Shown: in pieces, positions 17,279-26,098 of the stretch
Numbering within the stretch: position 1 is the stretch's first letter
How the letters are laid out: every line of letters starts with the position of its first letter
Source: Roseateles puraquae
GTDB lineage: Bacteria; Pseudomonadota; Gammaproteobacteria; Burkholderiales; Burkholderiaceae_C
Length of the DNA: 64,000 bases
Reading direction: 5' to 3'
NCBI RefSeq assembly: GCF_002205845.1
Contig: NZ_NISI01000020.1
Coordinates: 1-64,000 of the forward strand
The notes under the pieces: model-generated
What the model was told of the DNA's origin: nothing
Databases searched by the model: none
What the model saw: the letters and a program-made list of their open reading frames with translations, nothing else
Program-made: the position numbers and the translations under genes

Positions 17279-17773
17279 ATGCTGTCAAGTCTCACCCTGC
17301 GCGCCATCAGCGCTGCCCTCTTCCTCGCCGCCAGCAGCTGCCTGGCGACGCCTTCGGAGAACGCCATGCCCACACAGACCGTCACCGGTGCCTTCGAGGT
17401 GCGCCTCGCGCCCGAACCCGCGAGCGCTGCGGCCGAGGTGGCCGGCCTCGGCCGCATGTCGCTCGACAAGACCTTCCACGGCCCGCTGCAGGCCACCAGC
17501 CGCGGCGAGATGATCGCGTTCCGTAGCACCACGCCCGGCTCAGCCGGGTACGTCGCCATGGAAACCGTGGTCGGCAGCCTGGACGGCCGCTCAGGCAGCT
17601 TCGTGCTGCAGCACAGCTCCACCCTCACGCGCGGTGCGCCCAGCCAGTCCATCACCGTGGTACCGGACTCCGGCACCGGCGCGCTGGCGGGCCTCACCGG
17701 GCGCATGACCATCGAAATCGCGCCCGGCGGCGCCCACAGCTACCGCTTCGAGTACACGCTGCCCGCACCCTGA
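17279..17773 (+). CDS. Exported DUF3224-domain protein
   Basis: 164 residues, beginning with a Sec-type signal (MLSSLTLRAISAALFLAASS, cleavage near LATP). The mature part (TVTGAFEVRLAP, then MSLDKTFHGPLQATSRGEM and GSLDGRSGSFVLQHSSTLTRG) matches the DUF3224 family, small lipocalin/allene-oxide-cyclase-like beta barrels. Function of this family is not established. The ATG at 17279 was chosen because the signal peptide starts there. The gene is monocistronic and convergent with htpG. Confidence 0.75.
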   Translation: MLSSLTLRAISAALFLAASSCLATPSENAMPTQTVTGAFEVRLAPEPASAAAEVAGLGRMSLDKTFHGPLQATSRGEMIAFRSTTPGSAGYVAMETVVGSLDGRSGSFVLQHSSTLTRGAPSQSITVVPDSGTGALAGLTGRMTIEIAPGGAHSYRFEYTLPAP

Positions 17774-17793
17774 GGCTCAGGGCGCGGCGCCCT

Positions 17794-19674
17794 TCAGCCG
17801 ATCAGCAGCGCGTTGACGCGCTTCACGTAGGCCGCCGGGTCTTCCAGGTGGCCCCCTTCGGCCAGCACGGCCTGGTCGAACAGCACCTGCGCCAGGTCGT
17901 CGAAGTGGCTGCTGCCGTCGAGCTTCTTGACCAGCGCGTGTTCGGCGTTGATCTCCAGCGTGGGTTTGCTCTCGGGCGCCTGCTGGCCGGCCTGCTTGAG
18001 CAGGCGCGCGAGGTGGCCGGAGACATCGCCCTCTTCCACCACGATGCAGGCCGGCGAGTCGACCAGGCGGGTCGTCACGCGCACGTCCTTGGCGCGGTCC
18101 TTCAGCGATTCCTTGAGCTTGTCGAGCAGGGGCTTGAGGCTCTCGGCCACTTCCTCGGCCTTCTTCTTCTCTTCCTCGTCCTGCAGCTTGCCCAGGTCAA
18201 TGGCGCCCTTGGCCACCGACTGCAGCGGCTTGCCCTCGAACTCGTAGAGGTGGCTGAGCATCCACTCGTCCACGCGGTCCACCAGCAGCAGCACCTCGAT
18301 GCCCTTCTTGCGGAAGATCTCGAGCTGCGGGCTGTGCTTGGCGGCGGCGAGTGAGTCCGCGGTGATGTAGTAGACGGCCTCCTGGCCTTCCTTCATGCGG
18401 CTCACATAGTCGGCCAGGCTCACGCCCTCGTCGGCATGGGTCGACGCGAAGCGGAACAGCTTGGCCAGGCGCTCCTGGTTGGCGTGGTCCTCGCCGATGC
18501 CCTCCTTCAGCACCTGGCCAAAGTCCTTCCAGAAGGCCGCGTACTTGGCGCGCTCGGCCTCGTCCTCGCTGTTGGCCAGGCTCTCCAGCATGCCCAACAC
18601 GCGCTTGGTGGAGCCCTCGCGGATGGCGCGCACGTCGCGGCTTTCCTGCAGCAGCTCGCGCGACACGTTCAGCGGCAGGTCGGCCGAGTCGATCACACCC
18701 TTCACGAAGCGCAGGTACACGGGCATCAGCGCCTCGGCGTCATCCATGATGAAGACGCGCTTCACGTAGAGCTTCACGCCGCCGCGCTTGTCGCGGTTCC
18801 ACAGGTCGAAGGGCGCCTTGGCGGGGATGTAGAGCAGCTGCGTGTATTCGCTGCGGCCCTCCACGCGGTTGTGCGTGTAGGCCAGCGGCGCCTCGGTGTC
18901 GTGGCTGATCTGCTTGTAGAACTCTTCGTACTGTTCCTGCGTGATCTCGCTCTTGCTGCGGCTCCACAGCGCCGAGGCCTTGTTGACCGGCTCCCACTCG
19001 TCGGTCACCACCTGCTTGGCGGCCTCGGCGTCCCAGGTCTCCTTCTTCATCAGGATGGGCAGGGAGATGTGGTCGCTGTACTTGCTGATGGTGCTCTTCA
19101 CGCGCCAGGTCTTGAGGAACTCTTCCTCGCCTTCGCGCAGGTGCAGGATCACGTCGGTGCCGCGGCCGGCCTTGGTGATGGTCTCGATCTCGTACTCGCC
19201 CGTGCCTTCGCTGGTCCAGCGCACGCCCTGGTCGGCGGCCAGGCCGGCGCGGCGGGTCTCGACGGTGATCTTGTCGGCCACGATGAAGCCGGAGTAGAAG
19301 CCCACGCCGAACTGGCCGATGAGCTGGGCGTCCTTCTTCTGGTCGCCTTCGAGCTTGGCCATGAATTCGCGCGTGCCGCTCTTGGCGATGGTGCCCAGGT
19401 GGGCCGCGGCCTCCTCGGCGCTCATGCCGATGCCGTTGTCGCTGATGGTCAGCGTGCGGGCGGCTTCGTCAAAGCTCACCCGCACTTCCAGGTTGGGCGC
19501 GTCTTCCCACAGGGCCGCGTTGTCCAGCGCCTCGAAGCGCAGCTTGTCGCAGGCGTCGCTGGCGTTGGACACCAGCTCGCGCAGGAAGATCTCCTTGTTG
19601 GAGTACAGGCTGTGGGTGACGAGGTGCAGGATCTGCTTGACTTCGGCCTGGAAGGCGTGGGTTTGCTTGGTCAT
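17794..19674 (-). CDS. htpG: Molecular chaperone HtpG (Hsp90)
   Basis: A cytosolic ATP-dependent chaperone of 626 residues, the usual bacterial Hsp90 length. The N-terminal GHKL ATPase domain shows [18 protein letters not shown] (N-box), ISDNGIGM (G1) and [14 protein letters not shown] (G2). The middle-domain arginine region [21 protein letters not shown] and the C-terminal dimerisation part are intact. Start is [14 protein letters not shown] (ATG 19672-19674); a TTG 12 bases upstream gives four extra residues and is less likely. A sigma-32-like promoter lies about 50-80 bases upstream, as expected for a heat-shock gene. Confidence 0.97.
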   Translation of the reverse strand: MTKQTHAFQAEVKQILHLVTHSLYSNKEIFLRELVSNASDACDKLRFEALDNAALWEDAPNLEVRVSFDEAARTLTISDNGIGMSAEEAAAHLGTIAKSGTREFMAKLEGDQKKDAQLIGQFGVGFYSGFIVADKITVETRRAGLAADQGVRWTSEGTGEYEIETITKAGRGTDVILHLREGEEEFLKTWRVKSTISKYSDHISLPILMKKETWDAEAAKQVVTDEWEPVNKASALWSRSKSEITQEQYEEFYKQISHDTEAPLAYTHNRVEGRSEYTQLLYIPAKAPFDLWNRDKRGGVKLYVKRVFIMDDAEALMPVYLRFVKGVIDSADLPLNVSRELLQESRDVRAIREGSTKRVLGMLESLANSEDEAERAKYAAFWKDFGQVLKEGIGEDHANQERLAKLFRFASTHADEGVSLADYVSRMKEGQEAVYYITADSLAAAKHSPQLEIFRKKGIEVLLLVDRVDEWMLSHLYEFEGKPLQSVAKGAIDLGKLQDEEEKKKAEEVAESLKPLLDKLKESLKDRAKDVRVTTRLVDSPACIVVEEGDVSGHLARLLKQAGQQAPESKPTLEINAEHALVKKLDGSSHFDDLAQVLFDQAVLAEGGHLEDPAAYVKRVNALLIG

Positions 19675-19725
19675 GGCAATGGACAATGAGTGATCTCTTG
19701 GGCGCTAGCGCCCGACGGGCGGCCA

Positions 19726-19752
19726 GCTTGGGGCCGCCCGTGCTTTTTCAAG
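19726..19752 (-). promoter_or_regulatory. Sigma-32 type heat-shock promoter of htpG
   Basis: On the minus strand, CTTGAAA (19752 to 19746) matches the sigma-32 -35 consensus perfectly. After a 12-base spacer, CCCCAAGC (19733 to 19726) matches the CCCCATNT -10 element in five of the first six positions. Transcription would start about 45 bases before the htpG ATG. Confidence 0.6.
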
Positions 19753-19775
19753 GGCCATGCGGCCCCACCCTAACC

Positions 19776-20393
19776 ATGGAAAACCCGAACAACTTCGGCC
19801 ACGGCATCCATCGCCTGCCGCAGGTCTTCTCCGCTGCCGACTGCGAGGCCTTCATCCGCCAGGCCGAAAGCTTCGGCTTCGAGCCCGCCACGATCAACAC
19901 GGTGAAAGGCGTCCGCCTGGCATCCGAGGTCCGCAACAACGACCGCGTCATCTTCGACAGCGCCGAACTGGCGCTGGCCGTATGGCGGCGCGTGGCGCTC
20001 CAACTGCCAGCGGTCTGGATGGCGCGTGGCCTGGCGGGGCTGAACGAGCGCTTTCGCTTCTACCGCTACAGCCAGCAGCAGAAGTTCGACTGGCATGTGG
20101 ACGGCCCCTACGAACGCAGCAACGGCGAGCGCAGCCTGCTCACGCTGCTGATCTACCTGGGCGGCGACTACACCGGCGGCGAAACCACCTTCGACGTGGA
20201 AGGGCAGCTGATCGACGTACGCGGCCAGCAGGGCGACGTGGTGTTCTTCCCGCACCGGCTGCGGCATCGTGGCTCGATGGTGACTTCGGGCACCAAGTAC
20301 ATGCTGCGCAGCGACGTCATGTATTTCCCGCTGGTCGGCGCCGGTAGCAGCACCTTCCCGAGCCTGGATACGCTGCGCGCCGAGGCTCAGTAA
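19776..20393 (+). CDS. 2-oxoglutarate/Fe(II)-dependent oxygenase, prolyl-4-hydroxylase-like
   Basis: A 205-residue soluble dioxygenase. The iron ligands H107-x-D109 (FDWHVDGPY) and H164 (RLRHRGSMV) are present, as is the 2-oxoglutarate anchor region GTKYMLRSDVMY (K174/R178). The beta-barrel segment LLTLLIYLGGDYTGGETTF is typical of bacterial P4H-like proteins that modify a protein or small molecule. The ATG at 19776 starts MENPNNFGHGIH; the extension to 19686 crosses the htpG promoter and was rejected. Its target is unknown. The stop overlaps the convergent gene by seven bases. Confidence 0.85.
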   Translation: MENPNNFGHGIHRLPQVFSAADCEAFIRQAESFGFEPATINTVKGVRLASEVRNNDRVIFDSAELALAVWRRVALQLPAVWMARGLAGLNERFRFYRYSQQQKFDWHVDGPYERSNGERSLLTLLIYLGGDYTGGETTFDVEGQLIDVRGQQGDVVFFPHRLRHRGSMVTSGTKYMLRSDVMYFPLVGAGSSTFPSLDTLRAEAQ

Positions 20394-20698
20394 GACACGG
20401 CCTGACGCGGCACGTCGATCTTGATGAGGGCCTTGGACAGCGCGCCTGCAGCGGCACGGGCGTAGTCCAGCGCCCAGGCGGCGTCCGCAAAACCGGCAGA
20501 CCCGGCGCCGGCGGCCACCTGGATGAGCTTGTCGGCCAGCAGCACCTTGCCACTGCCGCGCAGGGGCTCGCACTCCAGCCGCACGAACTGCTCGTCCAGC
20601 CAGCGGCGGGCGGCTTCGAAGCTCAGCACTTCGGCGCCATCGAGCTGCAGCTCGATGGGGGCGCCGGTCTCGAAGATGACGGTGACGCGGGCTTGCAT
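20387..20698 (-). CDS. Hypothetical protein, conserved-looking, 103 residues
   Basis: A soluble acidic/neutral protein without signal or membrane segment: MQARVTVIFETGAPIELQLD, then a helical stretch AARRWLDEQFVRLECEP and an Ala-rich C-terminal half. I do not recognise the family. It lies 13 bases downstream of aroG on the same strand, so it is probably the distal gene of the aroG transcript and would share the attenuation control. Coding is supported by its clean fit between aroG and the convergent oxygenase. Confidence 0.6.
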   Translation of the reverse strand: MQARVTVIFETGAPIELQLDGAEVLSFEAARRWLDEQFVRLECEPLRGSGKVLLADKLIQVAAGAGSAGFADAAWALDYARAAAGALSKALIKIDVPRQAVSY

Positions 20699-20711
20699 GC
20701 CTGCGATTGTG

Positions 20712-21836
20712 TCAGCGACGGGCCTTCACCGCCTCGCTCAGCACCTCCAGCACGGCCAGCGAGTCGTCCCAGCCCAGGCAGGCGTCGGTGATGCTCTTGC
20801 CGTATTGCAGCGCCGCCGGGTCGTCCTTGCCGGGGGTGAACTTCTGGGCGCCGTCGTTCAGATGGCTCTCCACCATCACGCCGAAGATGCGCTTGGAGCC
20901 CTCGCGCATCTGGCCTGCGATATCACGTGCCACGTCGAGCTGGCGCTGGTGCTGCTTGCTGCTATTGGCATGCGAGCAGTCCACCATCAGGCGCTCCGGC
21001 AGCTTGGCCTTGGCGAGGTCGGCGCAGGCCTCGGCCACGCTGGCCGCGTCGTAGTTCGGCGCCTTGCCGCCGCGCAGGATGACGTGGCAGTCGGCGTTGC
21101 CGCGGGTCTCGACGATGGCGACCTGGCCGTTCTTGTGCACCGACAGGAAGTGGTGGCCGCGGGCGGCGGCCTGGATGGCGTCGGTCGCGATCTTGATGTT
21201 GCCGTCGGTGCCGTTCTTGAAGCCGATGGGGGCGGACAGGCCCGAGGCCAGTTCGCGGTGCACCTGGCTTTCGGTCGTGCGCGCGCCGATGGCGCCCCAG
21301 GCGATCAGGTCGCCGATGTACTGCGGCGAGATCACGTCCAGGAACTCGCTGCCCGCCGGCATGCCCAGGCGGTTGATCTCCAGCAGCAACTGGCGGGCGA
21401 TGCGCAGGCCTTCGTCGATGCGGTAGCTCTCGTCGAGGTAAGGGTCGTTGATCAGGCCCTTCCAGCCGACGGTGGTGCGCGGCTTCTCGAAGTACACGCG
21501 CATGACGATCTCCAGCGTGCCGGCGTACTTCTCGCGCTCGGCCTTCAGGCGGCGGGCGTACTCGATGGCGGCGGTCGGGTCGTGGATGGAGCAGGGGCCG
21601 ATGACCACCAGCAGCCGGTCGTCCTCGCCGCTCATGATGCGGCGGATGCGCTGGCGCGTCTGGCTGATCAGCTGCTCCATCGGCGTGTTGCGGATGGGGA
21701 AGAAGCGGATCAGGTGCTCCGGCGGCGGCAGCGGCGTGATGTCGAGGATGCGCTCGTCATCGGTCGCGCTGGTCTTGTCGTCCTGCGAGTACCAGCGCTG
21801 GGCTTCGGGTTCGACCGTGGAGACTTTGGCATTCAT
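20712..21836 (-). CDS. aroG: 3-deoxy-7-phosphoheptulonate (DAHP) synthase, class I
   Basis: Catalyses phosphoenolpyruvate plus erythrose-4-phosphate to DAHP, the first step of the shikimate pathway to Phe, Tyr and Trp. The 374-residue protein carries the AroF/G/H-type motifs LLVVIGPCSIHDP (metal-binding Cys), MRVYFEKPRTTVGWKGLINDP, PIGFKNGTDG and MVDCSHANSSK. The N-terminal extension of about 45 residues resembles the regulated AroG type with the feedback site. The ATG at 21834-21836 is unambiguous. A leader peptide rich in Phe/Tyr/Trp codons and an intrinsic terminator lie immediately upstream, so expression is probably set by aromatic aminoacyl-tRNA supply. Confidence 0.96.
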   Translation of the reverse strand: MNAKVSTVEPEAQRWYSQDDKTSATDDERILDITPLPPPEHLIRFFPIRNTPMEQLISQTRQRIRRIMSGEDDRLLVVIGPCSIHDPTAAIEYARRLKAEREKYAGTLEIVMRVYFEKPRTTVGWKGLINDPYLDESYRIDEGLRIARQLLLEINRLGMPAGSEFLDVISPQYIGDLIAWGAIGARTTESQVHRELASGLSAPIGFKNGTDGNIKIATDAIQAAARGHHFLSVHKNGQVAIVETRGNADCHVILRGGKAPNYDAASVAEACADLAKAKLPERLMVDCSHANSSKQHQRQLDVARDIAGQMREGSKRIFGVMVESHLNDGAQKFTPGKDDPAALQYGKSITDACLGWDDSLAVLEVLSEAVKARR

Positions 21837-21855
21837 CGGGGCACCTCTGGAAATG

Positions 21856-21890
21856 AAAAAACCGCCGGGCTTGGCGGCCTCGGCGGTTTT
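21856..21890 (-). terminator. Attenuator terminator in the aroG leader
   Basis: On the minus strand AAAACCGCCG (21890-21881) pairs perfectly with CGGCGGTTTT (21867-21858) around a 13-base loop, and the T run continues to 21856. It sits only about 20 bases before the aroG ATG, so it acts on the leader transcript rather than ending an upstream gene. Its left arm ACCGCCG (21887-21881) is also exactly complementary to CGGCGGT (21937-21931) inside the leader ORF, giving an alternative antiterminator. Confidence 0.8.
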
Positions 21891-21918
21891 CGGGGAGTTC
21901 TGTGTTCAGCGCGCGCGC

Positions 21919-21981
21919 TCAGAGCTCTCCACCGCCGGGGCGGGGAAAGAACCAAAAGCGAAAGTACACAGCGCGGGACAT
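21919..21981 (-). CDS. Aromatic-rich attenuation leader peptide of aroG
   Basis: A 20-codon reading frame (ATG 21979-21981, stop TGA 21919-21921) containing YFRFWFF at codons 6-12: four Phe, one Tyr and one Trp in seven residues. It ends shortly before the intrinsic terminator in front of aroG. Its last codons (Pro-Gly-Gly-Gly) contain the antiterminator segment CGGCGGT, so a ribosome finishing the peptide would cover it and let the terminator form, while one stalled early on Tyr/Phe codons would leave it free. This is the logic of amino-acid attenuation. AGG about five bases before the ATG is a weak ribosome site. Confidence 0.75.
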   Translation of the reverse strand: MSRAVYFRFWFFPRPGGGEL

Positions 21982-22052
21982 GGCCTGAAATCTAGCACGC
22001 CCGCAGCGCCGAGCTTTCGGCAAGGGGCAAGCGCGGCTTGACGACCACAGGC

Positions 22053-22931
22053 TCACGGCTGCCCGGCCAGCCCGAGCAGGGCCTGGGCACGCCGCTGCTC
22101 GCCGGGCGAGAAATGGCCCGCCAACCAGCGCGACATGGCCTCGTCACGCTGCGGGCCCGACAGCTCAGGTGCCGCCCGCAGGCGCTGCAGCTCGCGCCGC
22201 GCCGCCGCCAGCCGCTGTTCCCAGTCGGCCCAGGCCGCCTCGACCTCGGCCACCCGCTGCACCGCCTGCGGGTGCTCCGGCACGGCGGGCGCCGCCTCTT
22301 GCGGGGCGGTCTGGCCCGACTCCAGCGCCAGCACCTGCCGCCACAGCAGTTGCTCCTCGTCGCCGAAGAAGGCGTCGGCCGCCGCCACGCCCAGCAGCTG
22401 TCGGCGCACCGACTGCCGCTCCTCCAGCGCCGGCCGCCAGCTGGACGGGTCCGCGGGTCGCACCGCGCGCTGCCAGCCATAGCGCTGCAGTTCGACATAG
22501 CGCTGCCACAGCGCCTGCAGTTCCAGGGCCGCGCCAGCTGGCAACTCGCGCCGGGCGCTGTCCAGCAACTGCGTGCTGATCATCTCCGCCGACCATTCGC
22601 CGATGGCGCTCAGCGCGTAGTCGAAGCGCCGCCGCAGCGCCCGGTCGACGACGAGATGCCCCTGCGCATCGGCCCGCCAAGCGCCATCGGCCTCGGTGTC
22701 GCGCAGGGACGCGGGCTGCGCCTGCGCCGCCGACGCTGGCGTTCCACGCGCGGCAGGCGTCGGGTCGACTTGAGCGACGTCAGCTCCTGACGCGGCGGGC
22801 GCCATGGCCGGGCCAACAGGCGCGGCAGCCGCCCCATCACCCGACCGCGCCGCGGGCTGCCAGCCCACGCAGCCAGCGGCGATGCCCAGCGCCGTGGCCA
22901 CCGCAACGGCCAGCCCCGCGGCACGCTTCAC
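22053..22931 (-). CDS. lifO: Lipase-specific foldase (lipase chaperone, LifO family)
   Basis: A membrane-anchored periplasmic steric chaperone of about 292 residues needed to fold the lipase encoded just upstream. The N-terminus (start GTG 22929-22931) is a single hydrophobic anchor, then an Ala/Pro-rich linker to about residue 75, then the helical foldase region: RRRFDYALSAIGEW (the RxxFDY motif of this family), AFFGDEEQ and the C-terminal SRWLAGHFSPGEQRRAQAL. Its GTG start overlaps the lipase TGA stop (GTGA), implying translational coupling and a fixed ratio of enzyme to chaperone. Confidence 0.88.
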   Translation of the reverse strand: MKRAAGLAVAVATALGIAAGCVGWQPAARSGDGAAAAPVGPAMAPAASGADVAQVDPTPAARGTPASAAQAQPASLRDTEADGAWRADAQGHLVVDRALRRRFDYALSAIGEWSAEMISTQLLDSARRELPAGAALELQALWQRYVELQRYGWQRAVRPADPSSWRPALEERQSVRRQLLGVAAADAFFGDEEQLLWRQVLALESGQTAPQEAAPAVPEHPQAVQRVAEVEAAWADWEQRLAAARRELQRLRAAPELSGPQRDEAMSRWLAGHFSPGEQRRAQALLGLAGQP

Positions 22932-23869
22932 AGCCCCTGGCCCTTGAGCCGATTGGCGTGGGCGCGGTAGACCGACACCGGATCGGACGAGAACAGGCCG
23001 CGCAGGCCGAACACATGGTTGATCTCGTCGATGTGGTTCCACGCATAGTTGTCGCGCAGCACCTGGCCCCAATGGTTGGAACAGCGCGACACCAGCCCGT
23101 CATTCGCCTCAAGGCCAAAGAACACGCTGCTGGCCACCAGGAAGCCGTCGCTCACATCCAGCAGGTTGGTGGCGACCGACGTGCCACCCATCGAGTAGTA
23201 GCGCACGCCGTTCACCACCGCCGGGCCACTGCCGCAACTGCTCGTGGGCGCGCCCTGCGGAAAGCGCCGGTTGAAGTCCGCCGCACCCGCGGTCGACAGC
23301 GACTTCAAGGAGGCCAGCGCGTTCTGCGGATTGCCGGCGCTGCCCGACAGCGTGGCGATGACGCTGGACAGCCCGTTGACCACGGCCGCCACCGCCCCTT
23401 GCGTGCCGGTGGTGCTGGTGATGCTGGCCACGGCATCGGCCACCTTGCTGCCCTGGTGAGGGGTGCCCATGGTCGTCACGCTGGCCACCAGCTCAGGCGC
23501 CACGGCTGCCACGTAGCGGATGGTGTTGCCGCCGTGGCTGTGGCCCACGAGATTGAATTTGGCATGGCCATAGCGAGCCTTGAGCGTTTGCAGCTCCTTG
23601 AGCAATTGCTCTCCGCGCACCTCGGTGCTGTTGCTCTGCGACACGCTCGCGGTGTAGACCACCGCGCCGCCCGCGCGCAACTCGGACGGCACGCCGTAGA
23701 AGTACTGCACCGGCCCGAGGGCGTCGAAGCCCAGCAGGCCGTGCACCAGCACGATGGGGTAGCGGGTCTGGGTGTAGGTGTCGGCCGAAGCGCCGAGGCT
23801 GGCGCAGCCGAGCGCCAGCACGGCCATGCAGCGGCGCACCAGCGCGCGCCAGTTGTGGAACGAAATCAT
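22928..23869 (-). CDS. Secreted triacylglycerol lipase (family I.1/I.2)
   Basis: A 313-residue extracellular lipase. A Sec signal ends at ASA (about residue 29), and the mature protein begins DTYTQTRYPIVLVHGLLGFD with the oxyanion-hole HGLLG. The nucleophile elbow GHSHGG places the serine at residue 111. A catalytic acid and the C-terminal histidine follow in the DVSDGFLV / NHIDEINHVFG region. Two cysteines (SSCGSG and SRCSNHWG) match the conserved disulfide of Pseudomonas and Burkholderia lipases. Start ATG 23867-23869 has a GGAGACAGGC upstream. Secretion is probably by the type II pathway. The foldase gene follows with overlap. Confidence 0.93.
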   Translation of the reverse strand: MISFHNWRALVRRCMAVLALGCASLGASADTYTQTRYPIVLVHGLLGFDALGPVQYFYGVPSELRAGGAVVYTASVSQSNSTEVRGEQLLKELQTLKARYGHAKFNLVGHSHGGNTIRYVAAVAPELVASVTTMGTPHQGSKVADAVASITSTTGTQGAVAAVVNGLSSVIATLSGSAGNPQNALASLKSLSTAGAADFNRRFPQGAPTSSCGSGPAVVNGVRYYSMGGTSVATNLLDVSDGFLVASSVFFGLEANDGLVSRCSNHWGQVLRDNYAWNHIDEINHVFGLRGLFSSDPVSVYRAHANRLKGQGL

Positions 23870-24055
23870 TGCCTGTCTCCGTTGATGTTGTGGGGAAACA
23901 GGACGCGCACCGCGGTGGCACTGCAAGACCGGGGTTCACGTCCCCTGGCCCAGCCGACTGCACTGGATCAGCGAGCGCGAGTGTGCAGAGCCCGGCACCG
24001 CCGGCGCCTTGGCGTTAGCCCGAACCCCTTTTCGGGGGACAGACAGGACGCGGTT

Positions 24056-24364
24056 TCAGCGCGATGCGCCGGATGCCGGGCTGCTCGCCACGCCGTCACC
24101 GGCCGTTGGCGGGATCGCGCCCGGCTTGGCGCCGCCGGAGGCCTGGTCACCGCCGGTCAGGGCGCCGATGGCGGGCGGCGCGTCGGGATGGTCAGACGCG
24201 CCCTTGAGGTCGGTGCTCGGCGTCAACTTGGGCTCGGGCACGTCGGTAGGGCCGGGGGTTGGCGGCGCCTCGGGGCGGTGGCAGCCCGGCAGCACCGTGG
24301 CCGCCGCTGCAAGCGCCAGCGCGGCCGGGCCGAGTCGCGACGCGAAGAAGGAGAAATAGGGCAT
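24056..24364 (-). CDS. Small Pro/Ala-rich lipoprotein, hypothetical
   Basis: 102 residues from ATG 24362-24364. MPYFSFFASRLGPAALALAA leads to a lipobox ending LPGC at about residue 28, so the mature protein is lipid-anchored. The rest is low-complexity (Pro, Gly, Ala, Asp) with no domain recognised. The longer frame to 24475 has no signal before this methionine. It could be a cell-envelope filler protein; the low complexity leaves some doubt that it is conserved. Confidence 0.5.
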   Translation of the reverse strand: MPYFSFFASRLGPAALALAAAATVLPGCHRPEAPPTPGPTDVPEPKLTPSTDLKGASDHPDAPPAIGALTGGDQASGGAKPGAIPPTAGDGVASSPASGASR

Positions 24365-24499
24365 GACAGGCTCCAGCGGGGGCGGGCCACGCCAGTCGCG
24401 CAGCCCATAAACCCACTCTAGAAATGGAGCCTGCGCCCCGCCGTCATCCGCGGCCGATGCGGGCGTAGGAGACAACCCCGCCCGCTCAGCCTCGCCTGC

Positions 24500-25963
24500 T
24501 CAGGCAGTGCCACCCACGGTCAGCCCATCGATGCGCAGCGTCGGCTGGCCCACGCCCACGGGCACGCTCTGGCCTTCCTTGCCGCAGACGCCCACGCCGG
24601 TGTCCAGCGCCATGTCGTTGCCGATCATGCTGACGCGCGTCAGCGCGTCCGGGCCGTTGCCGATGATGGTGGCACCCTTGACCGGGTACTGGATCTTGCC
24701 GTTTTCCACCCAGTAGGCCTCGCTCGCGGAGAACACGAACTTGCCGCTGGTGATGTCGACCTGGCCGCCGCCGAAGTTGGTGGCATACAGGCCCTTCTTG
24801 ATGGAGGCCACGATCTCCTGCGGGTCGTCCTGGCCGCCGAGCATGTAGGTGTTGGTCATGCGCGGCATCGGCACATGGGCGTAGCTCTCGCGGCGGCCGT
24901 TGCCGGTGGGGGCGACCTTCATCAGGCGGGCGTTCATCGCGTCCTGGATATAGCCCTTCAGGATGCCGTCCTCGATCAGCACATTGCGCTGGCTGGCCAC
25001 ACCCTCGTCATCGACGTTGAGGGAGCCGCGGCGGTCAGGCAGGGTGCCGTCGTCGAGCACGGTCACGCCCTTGGCAGCCACGCGCTGGCCGATACGGCCG
25101 GAGAAGGCGCTGGACCCCTTGCGGTTGAAGTCGCCTTCCAGGCCATGGCCCACCGCCTCGTGCAGCAGCACGCCGGGCCAGCCCGGGCCGACGACGACCG
25201 TCATCTCGCCGGCAGGCGCAGGGCGGCTCTCCAGGTTGGTGAGGGCCGCATGCACGGCCTGCTCGACGTAGCTGGCGATCATCTCGTCAGTGAAATAGGC
25301 CAGGCCGAAGCGGCCGCCGCCGCCGCCGTTGCCCATCTCACGCCGGCCGTTGCTCTCGGCGATCACGGTGATAGACAGGCGCACCAGCGGCCGAACGTCA
25401 GCCGCCAGCGTGCCGTCGGCGCGGGCAATCAGCACCACCTCGTGCTCGGCAGCCAGGCCAGCCATCACTTGCACGATGCGTGGGTCCTTGGCGCGGGCCA
25501 TCTTCTCGGCGCGCTCCAGCAACGCCACCTTGGCGGCGCTGTCCAGGCTGGCGATCGGGTCGGCCACGCCATAGAGCTCGCGGCTGCCGGCCACGCGCCC
25601 CTGGGCGGGCACCTTCACGCGGCGGCTCTGGCCGGCAGCGGCAATGGTGCGCACGGTGCGGGCCGCATCCAGCAGCGACGCCAGGGAGATGTCGTCAGAG
25701 TAGGCGAAGGCCGTCTTCTCGCCGGCCACGGCGCGCACGCCCACCCCTTGGTCGATGCTGAAGGAGCCGCTCTTCACGATGCCCTCCTCCAGGCTCCAGC
25801 CCTCGGCGCGGGTGGTCTGGAAGTACAGGTCGGCATCATCGACGCGGTGCTCGGTGATGACGCGCAGCGCCTGCGAGAGCGACGCCTCAGTCAGGCCGAA
25901 GGGCTCCAGCAGTTGCGAGCGGGCGGTGGCCAACCGGGCCAGGGTGGGTTCGACAGCGATCAT
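24500..25963 (-). CDS. tldD: Metalloprotease TldD
   Basis: 487 residues, matching the usual length of about 480. The zinc motif HEAVGHGLEGD (HExxxH type of the TldD/PmbA family) lies in the middle, preceded by TVVVGPGWPGVLL. The C-terminal GVCGKEGQSVPVGVGQPTLRI is the conserved TldD ending. With TldE it degrades unstructured peptides and matures microcin-like RiPPs in the cytosol. TldE is not encoded in the window, as is common since the two genes are often apart. The start MIAVEPTLARLAT fits the family. Confidence 0.95.
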   Translation of the reverse strand: MIAVEPTLARLATARSQLLEPFGLTEASLSQALRVITEHRVDDADLYFQTTRAEGWSLEEGIVKSGSFSIDQGVGVRAVAGEKTAFAYSDDISLASLLDAARTVRTIAAAGQSRRVKVPAQGRVAGSRELYGVADPIASLDSAAKVALLERAEKMARAKDPRIVQVMAGLAAEHEVVLIARADGTLAADVRPLVRLSITVIAESNGRREMGNGGGGGRFGLAYFTDEMIASYVEQAVHAALTNLESRPAPAGEMTVVVGPGWPGVLLHEAVGHGLEGDFNRKGSSAFSGRIGQRVAAKGVTVLDDGTLPDRRGSLNVDDEGVASQRNVLIEDGILKGYIQDAMNARLMKVAPTGNGRRESYAHVPMPRMTNTYMLGGQDDPQEIVASIKKGLYATNFGGGQVDITSGKFVFSASEAYWVENGKIQYPVKGATIIGNGPDALTRVSMIGNDMALDTGVGVCGKEGQSVPVGVGQPTLRIDGLTVGGTA

Positions 25964-26098
25964 GGCCCGATTCTAGGAAGCTGGCTGTCAGCCCTTGCAA
26001 GACATGGACATGCTTCTTTACCACCCGCCTGTCGTCGCCCGCCGCCAGGGCTTCGTTGTGGAGGGGCCTTGCAACCCCAACTCACCAAGGAGCACCCC

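Noticed and set aside
17774-17793. GGGCGC/GCGCCC dyad between the DUF3224 gene and htpG
   Set aside because: The arms are separated by one base, so little real stem can form, and there is no T tract.
19716-19748. Terminator-like stem plus T run on the plus strand before the oxygenase gene
   Set aside because: No plus-strand gene precedes it, and the T run is the complement of the perfect sigma-32 -35 element of htpG.
24001-24055. CCCGAA...TTCGGG hairpin after the small lipoprotein gene
   Set aside because: It is short and lacks a T tract in the direction of transcription.
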